Shown here piece by piece: positions 1-4,339 of a stretch of 5,266 nt of DNA; the first letter of the stretch is position 1; every line of letters starts with the position of its first letter. The position numbers were made by a program, and so were the translations under genes. The notes under the pieces were generated by a model that had not been told where the DNA came from, searched no databases, and saw only the letters and a program-made list of their open reading frames with translations. This DNA is from Candidatus Adlerbacteria bacterium RIFCSPHIGHO2_02_FULL_54_18 (GTDB lineage Bacteria; Patescibacteriota; Minisyncoccia; Phycocordibacterales; SBAW01). The DNA lies in the NCBI GenBank assembly GCA_001775445.1, contig MEWV01000002.1, positions 35,355 to 40,620 on the forward strand, in the 5' to 3' direction.

Positions 1-1
1 A

Positions 2-1096
2 AAAAAATCACCCCCGCTCGCTACCGAGCCGCAGTCGCAGAGTGTTTCTGAACTGCCGCCGGAAGAAGTATCCGAAGAAGTCGCGGTGGTGAAAACACAG
101 CAGGAGGCAGAAACACAACAGCCAAGCACTCCGCTTATCCCTCCACTCTACTCCGTAGGAGAGTCGCCTGGTTTTGGAGGTGGTGGTACATCTGCACCGG
201 TAGCAACACCAACGACGCCGACACCCGTTGTCCCGGTGGCGACATCTTCGACCCCCACGGCCTCCTCAACGCCGGTTACGCCCACGGTGGTGTCCGTCAG
301 CTCCGACGGAGAGACCTATAGCTCGTTTACCTCCTCGCCTGTCACCATTGTGATTACTTTTAATACACAGATGGCATCGTCGTCGGTCGCTGTGGAAGGG
401 GTATCTCAAACAGTCGGCGACTGCGCCGACGCGGATGCAAAAACATTTTGCATCGGGTATGTAATCCCCGCCATCGAGCCGGCGGTCTTTCGCATTCTGA
501 CTCTCGGAGGGGAAAGCACAGACGGAGAAGTGATGAGTACCGACACAAGTCATATGTTTATAGTAGACTCGCTCGGCCCCGTGGTGTCTGTCGACGCACT
601 CACCACAAAACTGGCGCTTCCCACATTGACCGGAGCCACTACCGACTCGGGACAGCCGATAGAAGTTTCTTTTAACGGTGCCTACTACACGCTCACGCCC
701 TCGGCCGGTTTCTGGTCTTTGGTGCTCGTACCGGGAGAGGAGCTCGCTGAAGGTTCGTATACAGCGACCGCGTCGAGCACTGACGCGGTGGACAACCCGG
801 GTGCGGCGACAACAGGCACGGTTGTTGTAGATCTGACCGCGCCGGTGATAAGTATTACGTCCGGACCCGCGGAGGGTGGCTCTATTGCCTCAAGCACTCC
901 GGCATCTTTTGGCTTTACGGTTGTGGATACACTGAGCACGACCGTCGTTTGCGCTTTTGATGCCGACCTACTCCTACCCTGCACGAGTCCCTTCTCCTCG
1001 ACACTTTCTTCGGGGGCGCACTCTTTTATCATCAATGCGTCGGATGCGGCAAATAATATCGTCGGAGTTACGCGCACCTTCACCGTGCTACCATAA
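2..1096 (+). CDS. Secreted/surface protein with Ig-like domains, 5'-truncated
   Basis: The reading frame is open from the window edge, so the true start lies upstream; the GTG codons near 86 are internal. The visible 364 residues begin with a Pro/Glu/Ser/Thr/Val-rich, low-complexity stretch (to about residue 95) of the linker type seen in surface proteins. About three beta-rich modules follow. The first (about 95-195) resembles bacterial Ig-like domains. The second (about 200-278) ends with the D-L-T-A-P-V hand-over typical of tandem Ig-like repeats. The third (about 280-364) contains the C-x(n)-C-T-S-P and D-A-A-N-N pattern of a known Ig-like repeat type and ends the protein with no visible anchor. 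Two cysteine pairs (C-A-D...F-C-I, and C-A-F...L-P-C) could form disulfides outside the cell. The role is likely adhesion or cell-surface structure, but this is inferred from domain type only. The next small gene starts 4 bases after the stop. Confidence 0.75.
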   Translation, partial: KKSPPLATEPQSQSVSELPPEEVSEEVAVVKTQQEAETQQPSTPLIPPLYSVGESPGFGGGGTSAPVATPTTPTPVVPVATSSTPTASSTPVTPTVVSVSSDGETYSSFTSSPVTIVITFNTQMASSSVAVEGVSQTVGDCADADAKTFCIGYVIPAIEPAVFRILTLGGESTDGEVMSTDTSHMFIVDSLGPVVSVDALTTKLALPTLTGATTDSGQPIEVSFNGAYYTLTPSAGFWSLVLVPGEELAEGSYTATASSTDAVDNPGAATTGTVVVDLTAPVISITSGPAEGGSIASSTPASFGFTVVDTLSTTVVCAFDADLLLPCTSPFSSTLSSGAHSFIINASDAANNIVGVTRTFTVLP

Positions 1097-1100
1097 TGCT

Positions 1101-1232
1101 GTGTTTAATAAGACCTTCTATCATTTTCTGTTCGGATTTATGGTGATGCTCGGAGCCGCGTTCGGAGTGCTTATTGTGACCGGGATGCAGCTGCAACAAA
1201 ACCCCGTTGACAACCTTGCCGTACCGCAGTAA
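1101..1232 (+). CDS. Small single-pass membrane protein, 43 aa
   Basis: A short frame starts at GTG 1101, four bases after the stop of the Ig-like gene. It reads M-F-N-K-T-F-Y-H-F-L and then a clear hydrophobic helix (about residues 8-28, rich in F, L, V, M, G, A), followed by a short polar tail ending V-P-Q. The positively charged N-terminus, single helix and polar tail have the composition of a genuine membrane protein. The frame is open further upstream (ATG at 957), but that part overlaps the Ig-like gene and has no protein-like composition, so 1101 is preferred. No Shine-Dalgarno sequence precedes it. The close spacing suggests translational coupling and perhaps a shared job with the surface protein. 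Alternatively it is the C-terminal anchor of that protein, separated by a frameshift. I do not recognise the family. Its last codons also carry the -35 element of the downstream promoter. Confidence 0.55.
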   Translation: MFNKTFYHFLFGFMVMLGAAFGVLIVTGMQLQQNPVDNLAVPQ

Positions 1233-1235
1233 TCT
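1207..1235 (+). promoter_or_regulatory. Promoter of the rplJ-rplL unit
   Basis: A perfect TTGACA (1207-1212) is followed after 17 bases by TAATCT (1230-1235), a weaker -10. The expected start near 1242 falls just before the predicted L10 leader. The promoter lies within the last codons of the small membrane protein gene, whose TAA stop overlaps the -10. TATAGG at 1242-1247 is a competing -10 but has no well-spaced -35. Confidence 0.6.
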
Positions 1236-1245
1236 CTCTGCTATA

Positions 1246-1403
1246 GGGTCAGAGACAGTAGGTTTCCCGAGGATAACCGAGGGATGTAATGCCCAGCCAA
1301 TCAAGGTTGAGCGCCTGCCGAGACGGTCGAACTCCAACCCTGGACGCACACATCCTTTAGGATTTGGGCAAATAAAAAAGACAGAAGGGCATTTGATTGC
1401 CCT
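1246..1403 (+). promoter_or_regulatory. L10-type ribosomal protein leader
   Basis: The 180 bases between the small gene and rplJ hold no ORF and match the layout of L10 leaders, where free L10 (with L12) binds its own mRNA and represses expression. The segment GACAGTAGGT (from 1254) pairs with GCCTGC (1313-1318), followed by CCGAG, as in the conserved L10-binding stem. Within it are two hairpins: 1265-1284 (TCCC...GGGA) and 1298-1312 (GCCAA...TTGAGC). A final 6-bp hairpin (AGGGCA 1386-1391 with TGCCCT 1398-1403, loop TTTGAT) ends nine bases before the rplJ ATG. It is not followed by a T-run, so control of translation rather than transcription attenuation is favoured. The match to the family is from memory of its motif, not from a covariance search. 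The exact 5' limit is uncertain. Confidence 0.7.
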
Positions 1404-1412
1404 AAAAATTAC

Positions 1413-1901
1413 ATGGCCATTACACGGCAGAAAAAAGAAGAGATAGTCGCAAAAGTGAGCGACATTGCACGGTCGGCCAAGACGCTCGTCTTTGCCAACT
1501 TTAAAGGGCTCACTGTTGCGGAGCAAAACGAGATGCGCAAAGCGCTGCGTCCCTTGGGAGTGGGCTACACGGTAGCAAAAAAGTCCCTCCTGCGCCGCGC
1601 GCTCGAGAGCGCCGGTTTTTCGGGGCAGGCCCCCGAGCTTGAGGGTGAGATAGCACTCGCGTATGGTGACGACGAACTTGCACCGGCGCGCGAGATGGCA
1701 GTGTTTGTCAAAAAGTTTGGTGAGCATCTTGCTTTTGCAGGCGGCATGTTCGGCGGTGCATACGTAGGCAAAGACGAGATAATCTCGATTGCCTCTATCC
1801 CGGGGCTCGACGGTCTGCGGGCGCAGTTTGTACAGCTTATTAACAGCCCCCGTCAGCGACTCGCCATTGTCCTCAACGCGAGAGCTGACAAAATAAAATA
1901 G
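1413..1901 (+). CDS. rplJ: 50S ribosomal protein L10
   Basis: The 162-residue product has the length and pattern of bacterial L10, which forms the base of the ribosomal stalk: its N-terminal domain binds 23S rRNA beside L11 and its C-terminal helix carries L7/L12 dimers. The N-terminus (M-A-I-T-R-Q-K-K-E-E-I-V), the F-A-N-F-K-G-L-T motif at about 28-34 and V-A-K-K-S-L-L-R-R-A at about 54-63 are family hallmarks. The C-terminal stretch P-R-Q-R-L-A-I-V-L-N-A (about 146-156) corresponds to the L12-binding helix; its E. coli-like length would suit two L12 dimers, which is an inference. ATG 1413 gives the usual N-terminus. No Shine-Dalgarno sequence precedes it. The gene follows its own L10-type leader and precedes rplL by 35 A/T-rich bases, so the two are probably co-transcribed and autoregulated. 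Confidence 0.96.
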   Translation: MAITRQKKEEIVAKVSDIARSAKTLVFANFKGLTVAEQNEMRKALRPLGVGYTVAKKSLLRRALESAGFSGQAPELEGEIALAYGDDELAPAREMAVFVKKFGEHLAFAGGMFGGAYVGKDEIISIASIPGLDGLRAQFVQLINSPRQRLAIVLNARADKIK

Positions 1902-1936
1902 AAACGGTTTGCAGTAATTAATAATAGTGAAACTTT

Positions 1937-2299
1937 ATGGATGAAAAATTTAAAGGCCTGGTAGACCAGGTAGAAAAGATGTCGGTCTTGGAGCTCCACG
2001 AGCTCGTTAAGGCGCTGGAGGCCCACTGGGGCGTCTCGGCCGCGGCGGTCGCGGTTGCTGGCCCCGCAGTGGCAGCAGCCGAGGAGAAGTCCTCTTACAA
2101 TGCGCACCTCACCGACGTGGGCGCGGCAAAGGTCCAAGTTATCAAGGCGGTCAAAGACGCCCTGGGTCTGGGACTTAAAGAGGCCAAAGACCTTGTAGAC
2201 GTGGCTCCCGGCCTCCTTAAAGAGGGTATGAAGAAGGAGGACGCAGACAAGCTCAAGGCGGCTATTGAAGCGGCCGGCGGCAAAGTGGAGCTCAAATAA
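1937..2299 (+). CDS. rplL: 50S ribosomal protein L7/L12
   Basis: The 120-residue protein is the standard L7/L12 length. Residues 1-30 form the helical dimerisation domain that docks on L10. Residues 32-52 are an Ala/Val-rich flexible hinge, and residues 53-120 are the globular factor-binding domain. That last domain holds the diagnostic K-V-Q-V-I-K-A-V-K (65-73), G-L-G-L-K-E-A-K-D-L-V (77-87) and the closing G-G-K-V-E-L-K. These residues recruit elongation, initiation and release factors to the ribosome. It follows rplJ closely with no visible promoter, so it shares the L10 leader's control. Its start is preceded by A/T-rich sequence without a Shine-Dalgarno motif. The gene after it is not rpoB, as it is in most bacteria, but an unrelated regulator beyond a terminator. 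Confidence 0.97.
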   Translation: MDEKFKGLVDQVEKMSVLELHELVKALEAHWGVSAAAVAVAGPAVAAAEEKSSYNAHLTDVGAAKVQVIKAVKDALGLGLKEAKDLVDVAPGLLKEGMKKEDADKLKAAIEAAGGKVELK

Positions 2300-2317
2300 G
2301 TCGCTTGCGACTAATTA

Positions 2318-2368
2318 AAGAAGTGACATCCCGAGGCATACGAGGGATAAGAGCTGAAGTAACTTTTT
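2318..2368 (+). terminator. Weak terminator-like stem with nested GA-motif hairpin
   Basis: Just after rplL, 2318-2327 pairs imperfectly with 2359-2368 (one G-A mismatch and one G-T wobble), and the 3' arm ends in TTTTT (2364-2368). Nested within is the hairpin ATCCC...GGGAT at 2328-2348. A 10-base unpaired stretch on the 3' side makes it a poor classical terminator, so it may instead be a processing or stability element in the rplL 3' UTR. Confidence 0.35.
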
Positions 2369-2417
2369 CCCCGTACCGACGGTTCAATAAATAGAGCGAA
2401 CTGTTGGTAGCAGTCAT

Positions 2418-2452
2418 AAGCAAAAATCCGCCCTCAAGGCGGGTTTTTGCTT
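2418..2452 (+). terminator. Intrinsic terminator of rplJ-rplL
   Basis: A 15-bp stem with one T-G wobble joins 2418-2432 to 2438-2452 around a CTCAA loop. Its core is CCGCC/GGCGG, with an A-run on the 5' arm and a T-run (2444-2448) on the 3' arm. The A and T runs on both sides would let it work in either direction. It separates the ribosomal protein unit from the regulator gene. Confidence 0.9.
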
Positions 2453-2457
2453 TGCAG

Positions 2458-2486
2458 TTGCGCAGAACTCGGTGTTTGCATACAAT
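2458..2486 (+). promoter_or_regulatory. Putative promoter of the winged-helix gene
   Basis: TTGCGC (2458-2463), 17 bases, then TACAAT (2481-2486). The -10 is good and the -35 is weak (TTG only). It sits directly after the terminator, and transcription from near 2493 would leave a 5' UTR of about 16 bases. Confidence 0.5.
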
Positions 2487-2508
2487 GCCTTTACGCTGAT
2501 TTTGTCTT

Positions 2509-3093
2509 ATGGCTGACCCCCTACAGAAACTCTTTGGAAGCGCTGCACGGCTCAAGCTACTGCGCCTCTTCCTCTTCAACCCTAAAGACACCTACACGGT
2601 GCCGGATGCCGCTTACCGCTCGCGGGTCCCCGAGCGCACCGCACACAAAGAACTCGCTCTTTTTTCTACTATAGGGCTTATTAAGCGCAGTCCCACCCGC
2701 AGCGGCAGCGGTGTGCGCTACAGCGTCAACGAACACTTTGAGTATGTGGCGGTGTTACAAAATCTACTGATCAACGCTCCCGCGCGCGCCAAAGACATCT
2801 ACGAGACCATCCGCTCTGCGGGCGCAATCAAACTCATTGTAGTGGCGGGGGTATTTGTCGGTGACTGGGAAGGCCGACTCGATGTGCTCGTTGTCGCCGA
2901 CCGTCTCAAAGAGCGCGTGTTGCGCACGAAGATGCGCACGTTTGAGAGTGAGATAGGCCGCGAGCTCAGATATGCAATGCTTGCGGCAAGCGATTTCGGC
3001 TACCGGCTCAATATGAACGACAAACTGGTGCGCGACGTTATGGACTATCCCCACCGCATTGTATTTGATCGGCTTAATATAGGTCTCAAATAG
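2509..3093 (+). CDS. Winged-helix regulator with decayed nucleotidyltransferase-like domain
   Basis: The 194-residue product has two parts. Residues 1-75 read as a winged helix-turn-helix: a short N-terminal helix (P-L-Q-K-L-F-G-S-A-A-R-L-K-L-L-R-L-F), a helix-turn-helix through P-E-R-T-A-H-K-E-L, and a wing at G-S-G-V-R-Y-S-V. Residues 98-194 resemble the pol-beta/MNT nucleotidyltransferase fold. At 113-129, G-V-F-V-G...R-L-D-V-L-V-V stands where active enzymes carry G-S-x(n)-D-x-D. The serine is missing and only one acidic residue (D125) remains, so catalysis is unlikely and the domain may serve for binding or dimerisation. Such fusions are familiar in Patescibacteria and archaea as DNA-binding regulators; the target is unknown. 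ATG 2509 is the only sensible start and has no Shine-Dalgarno motif. The gene is a single-gene unit between two terminators. Confidence 0.75.
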   Translation: MADPLQKLFGSAARLKLLRLFLFNPKDTYTVPDAAYRSRVPERTAHKELALFSTIGLIKRSPTRSGSGVRYSVNEHFEYVAVLQNLLINAPARAKDIYETIRSAGAIKLIVVAGVFVGDWEGRLDVLVVADRLKERVLRTKMRTFESEIGRELRYAMLAASDFGYRLNMNDKLVRDVMDYPHRIVFDRLNIGLK

Positions 3094-3121
3094 GGCCGTG
3101 TGCGGGCGCGAGACCCCTTTT
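3082..3121 (+). terminator. Possible terminator overlapping the end of the regulator gene
   Basis: GGTCTC (3082-3087), in the last codons of the gene, pairs perfectly with GAGACC (3110-3115), followed by CC and TTTT (3118-3121). A small CCG-TGTG-CGG hairpin (3096-3105) fits inside the loop. The large loop and short T-run keep confidence low. Confidence 0.4.
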
Positions 3122-3139
3122 CCACTATCCCCAGGTCTG

Positions 3140-3168
3140 TTCTATAGCCCCCCTCCGGTTGGTACAAT
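3140..3168 (+). promoter_or_regulatory. Extended -10 promoter of the membrane protein gene
   Basis: TGGTACAAT (3160-3168) is an extended -10 (TG-n-TACAAT), with TTCTAT (3140-3145) 17 bases upstream as a weak -35. The expected start near 3175 gives an A/T-rich 5' UTR of about 37 bases before ATG 3212. Confidence 0.6.
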
Positions 3169-3211
3169 AGGAGTGTCGGATTTAATAGTTATTAATTAAT
3201 CATTTTTAGAT

Positions 3212-3898
3212 ATGATCGTGCAAAATTGGGCGACCGTGCTGCAGCAGTCCTTCAACGGAATGCTCTCAGCGGTCGTCGCGTTTATCCCGAACTTCGTGTT
3301 TGCGGTAATTGTGTTCGTTATTGGGTGGGTTGTTGCCTCGTTTGTCGGCAGTGTGATAGCGCAAGCAGTCCGCGCCATCAAGGTTGATCACGCGCTGCGT
3401 AGCGCGGGTATCGACGACGTGGTGTCCCGCGCCGGGTACCACCTCGACTCAGGCGCCTTCCTCGGCACTTTGGTCAAGTGGTTCATCATTTTGGTGTTCC
3501 TTATTGCGGCGCTCCAGATACTCAACCTTTCTGCGGTAACCTTCTTCCTGCAGGCGGTCGTCGTATCCTACTTGCCGAACGTCATCATTGCGGTGCTTAT
3601 CCTCCTCGTGACCGCGGTTATCGCCGAGGTTGCACAGGGGGTGGTTGCGGGAGGTGCCCGCGCCGCGGGCATTACGGCCGCCGGTCTTGCCGGTACCGTT
3701 GCTCGCTGGGCTATCTGGATCTTCGGTATCACTGCAGCTCTCTCGCAGCTCCAAATCGCGCAAGGTATCATCCAACCTCTCTTTACGGGCGTGGTGGTAG
3801 CACTCTCGCTGGCATTCGGACTTGCCTTTGGTTTGGGCGGACAGGAGGCAGCGTCCTCTTTCCTCTCCAAAGTGCGCAACGAGATAAAGCGCGACTAA
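3212..3898 (+). CDS. MscS-associated TM-helix membrane protein (mechanosensitive channel-like)
   Basis: The 228-residue protein is strongly hydrophobic, with about five membrane segments at roughly 18-46, 86-108, 119-147, 160-182 and 186-212. The last segment ends in A-F-G-L-A-F-G-L-G-G-Q-E-A-A (201-214). This is the signature of the conserved TM helix found in and beside small-conductance mechanosensitive channels, and it resembles the pore-lining glycine/alanine-rich helix of MscS. The first segment (P-N-F-V-F-A-V-I-V-F-V-I-G-W) is the matching N-terminal copy. The cytoplasmic beta domain and C-terminal cage of MscS are absent: after the last helix only about 15 charged residues remain. It is therefore a channel-related membrane protein rather than a full MscS. 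A role in osmotic safety release is possible but inferred. It has its own promoter and terminator, and no Shine-Dalgarno motif. Confidence 0.8.
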   Translation: MIVQNWATVLQQSFNGMLSAVVAFIPNFVFAVIVFVIGWVVASFVGSVIAQAVRAIKVDHALRSAGIDDVVSRAGYHLDSGAFLGTLVKWFIILVFLIAALQILNLSAVTFFLQAVVVSYLPNVIIAVLILLVTAVIAEVAQGVVAGGARAAGITAAGLAGTVARWAIWIFGITAALSQLQIAQGIIQPLFTGVVVALSLAFGLAFGLGGQEAASSFLSKVRNEIKRD

Positions 3899-3920
3899 TT
3901 GCACTCTCAACTGGTTGTCC

Positions 3921-3948
3921 AAAAAACCCTGCAACGGCGGGGTTTTTT
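3921..3948 (+). terminator. Intrinsic terminator after the membrane protein gene
   Basis: A 12-bp stem (3921-3932 with 3937-3948, one T-G wobble) closes on an AACG loop. It has a CCCTGC/GCGGGG core, six A on the 5' side and six T on the 3' side. This is a strong terminator that could act in both directions. Confidence 0.9.
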
Positions 3949-3955
3949 GTTTGGT

Positions 3956-3984
3956 TTGACACCCTAAATGGACTCCTATATACT
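3956..3984 (+). promoter_or_regulatory. Strong promoter upstream of the 23S region
   Basis: TTGACA (3956-3961), exactly 17 bases, then TATACT (3979-3984): 11 of 12 consensus positions, the best promoter in the window. The expected start is near 3991. It is the natural candidate for driving the 23S rRNA gene, although a terminator-like hairpin at 4056-4077 lies between them. Confidence 0.75.
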
Positions 3985-3990
3985 GGCTCT

Positions 3991-4077
3991 ATCGATATGT
4001 TGATCAAACGAAATACCCTTCTGCGGAGATAGGCGTACATACGTGTGCGCTCGGACCCGCGAAATGCGGGATTTTTT
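3991..4077 (+). ncRNA. Candidate small RNA or 23S leader segment
   Basis: From the predicted start of the strong promoter to the T-run at 4072-4077 is about 87 bases. The segment holds two clean hairpins. The first has a 7-bp stem, 4033-4039 with 4044-4050, and a UACG loop. The second is CCCGC/GCGGG at 4056-4070, followed by A and six T. An 11-codon frame (M-L-I-K-R-N-T-L-L-R-R, 3997-4032) begins only about six bases from the expected start, so the transcript could encode a leader peptide. I recognise no RNA family. It could be a free-standing small RNA or just the early part of the rRNA precursor. Confidence 0.35.
4056..4077 (+). terminator. Terminator-like hairpin upstream of 23S rRNA
   Basis: CCCGC (4056-4060) pairs with GCGGG (4066-4070) around GAAAT, followed by A and TTTTTT (4072-4077). 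The stem is short but GC-only, and the T-run is good. It lies between the strong promoter and the 23S gene, so it either ends a short transcript or must be read through. Confidence 0.55.
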
Positions 4078-4091
4078 GTACTCAAAATATC

Positions 4092-4126
4092 GTGCTCATT
4101 GACAACAGAATTCTGTCACGTAGCAC
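4092..4126 (+). promoter_or_regulatory. boxA-like element within a large inverted repeat
   Basis: TGCTCATTGACAA (4093-4105) matches the E. coli rRNA antitermination boxA (TGCTCTTTAACAA) at 11 of 13 positions, and boxA elements are expected ahead of rRNA genes. The same bases lie in a two-part inverted repeat: GTGCT (4092-4096) with AGCAC (4122-4126), and TGACA (4100-4104) with TGTCA (4114-4118). The perfect palindrome ACAGAATTCTGT (4105-4116) starts where the boxA-like sequence ends. Alternatively TTGACA (4099-4104) with TAGCAC (4121-4126, 16-base gap) is a second, weaker promoter with the palindrome as its operator. Confidence 0.5.
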
Positions 4127-4148
4127 CACCTTTAGAGGGTCTTTCTTG

Positions 4149-4175
4149 CCCGTCCGAAGCTTTAGCGGAGGAGGG
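4149..4175. repeat. Short palindromic intergenic repeat, type A
   Basis: The core TCCGAAGCTTTAGCGGA (4153-4169) has TCCG/CGGA arms and is flanked by CCC (4149-4151) and GGG (4173-4175). I recall this CGAAGCTTTAGCGGAGG type of sequence as a frequent dispersed repeat in Patescibacteria assemblies. Read on the minus strand it encodes the familiar spurious peptide S-S-A-K-A-S-D-G. Confidence 0.55.
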
Positions 4176-4204
4176 TGTGGGTATGGAGGCAGGCAGGTAA
4201 ATAT

Positions 4205-4225
4205 CCTGAGGCGCAAGCCGAAGGG
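4205..4225. repeat. Palindromic repeat with tandem GA motif, type B, inverted copy
   Basis: Read 5' to 3': CCT-GA-GGC-GCAA-GCC-GA-AGG (4205-4224). The outer and inner stems flank tandem G-A/A-G mismatches and close on a GCAA tetraloop. Its reverse complement starts CCCTTCG and ends CTCAGG, as does the repeat at 4263-4282, so the two form a facing pair about 40 bases apart. The A-rich stretch 4226-4241 lies between them. Confidence 0.5.
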
Positions 4226-4261
4226 TAAAAACAAAAACAAAACCTTGAAGTAATCGGAGCA

Positions 4262-4283
4262 ACCCTTCGACTACGCTCAGGGT
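4262..4283. repeat. Palindromic repeat, CCCTTCGACTACGCTCAGGG type
   Basis: The arms ACCCT (4262-4266) and AGGGT (4279-4283) flank a TCGACTACGCTC core. I recall this sequence as a very common dispersed repeat in Chloroflexota and Patescibacteria DNA. On the minus strand it encodes the well-known spurious peptide L-S-V-V-E-G. Confidence 0.6.
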
Positions 4284-4306
4284 GATTTTTGCGAAAGCAA
4301 AAATCA
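4283..4306. repeat. Perfect 10-bp inverted repeat with GAAA loop
   Basis: TGATTTTTGC (4283-4292) and GCAAAAATCA (4297-4306) are perfect complements around a GAAA (GNRA) tetraloop. It lies about 35 bases before the 23S 5' end and could be a processing stem in the rRNA precursor or part of the adjoining repeat. There is no T-run after the stem, so it is not a terminator on this strand. Confidence 0.6.
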
Positions 4307-4339
4307 GACAACAGATCATTGCGGTTCTTAAGTTTCCTA

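Noticed and set aside
1242..1247. TATAGG as the -10 of the rplJ promoter
   Set aside because: Its distance from TTGACA is 29 bases, and the alternative -35 (TTGCCG) is 20 bases away; TAATCT with a 17-base gap is better.
1080..1727. Long minus-strand ORF (215 codons)
   Set aside because: It lies opposite the L10 leader and rplJ, which is certain, and its translation is Cys/Arg-rich without recognisable domains.
2300..2311. GTCGC-TT-GCGAC palindrome after rplL
   Set aside because: A two-base loop is too tight for a good RNA hairpin and no T-run follows; the real terminator is at 2418-2452.
3449..3934. Minus-strand ORF of 161 codons
   Set aside because: It is a shadow of the membrane protein gene, highly charged and without domain pattern, and it runs into the terminator.
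3478..4032. Plus-strand ORF overlapping the membrane protein gene
   Set aside because: It is an out-of-frame shadow; the other frame has clear membrane helices and a family motif.
4116..4319. Minus-strand ORF of 67 codons upstream of 23S
   Set aside because: It is made of translated palindromic repeats (L-S-V-V-E-G and S-S-A-K-A-S-D-G peptides), a common false gene.
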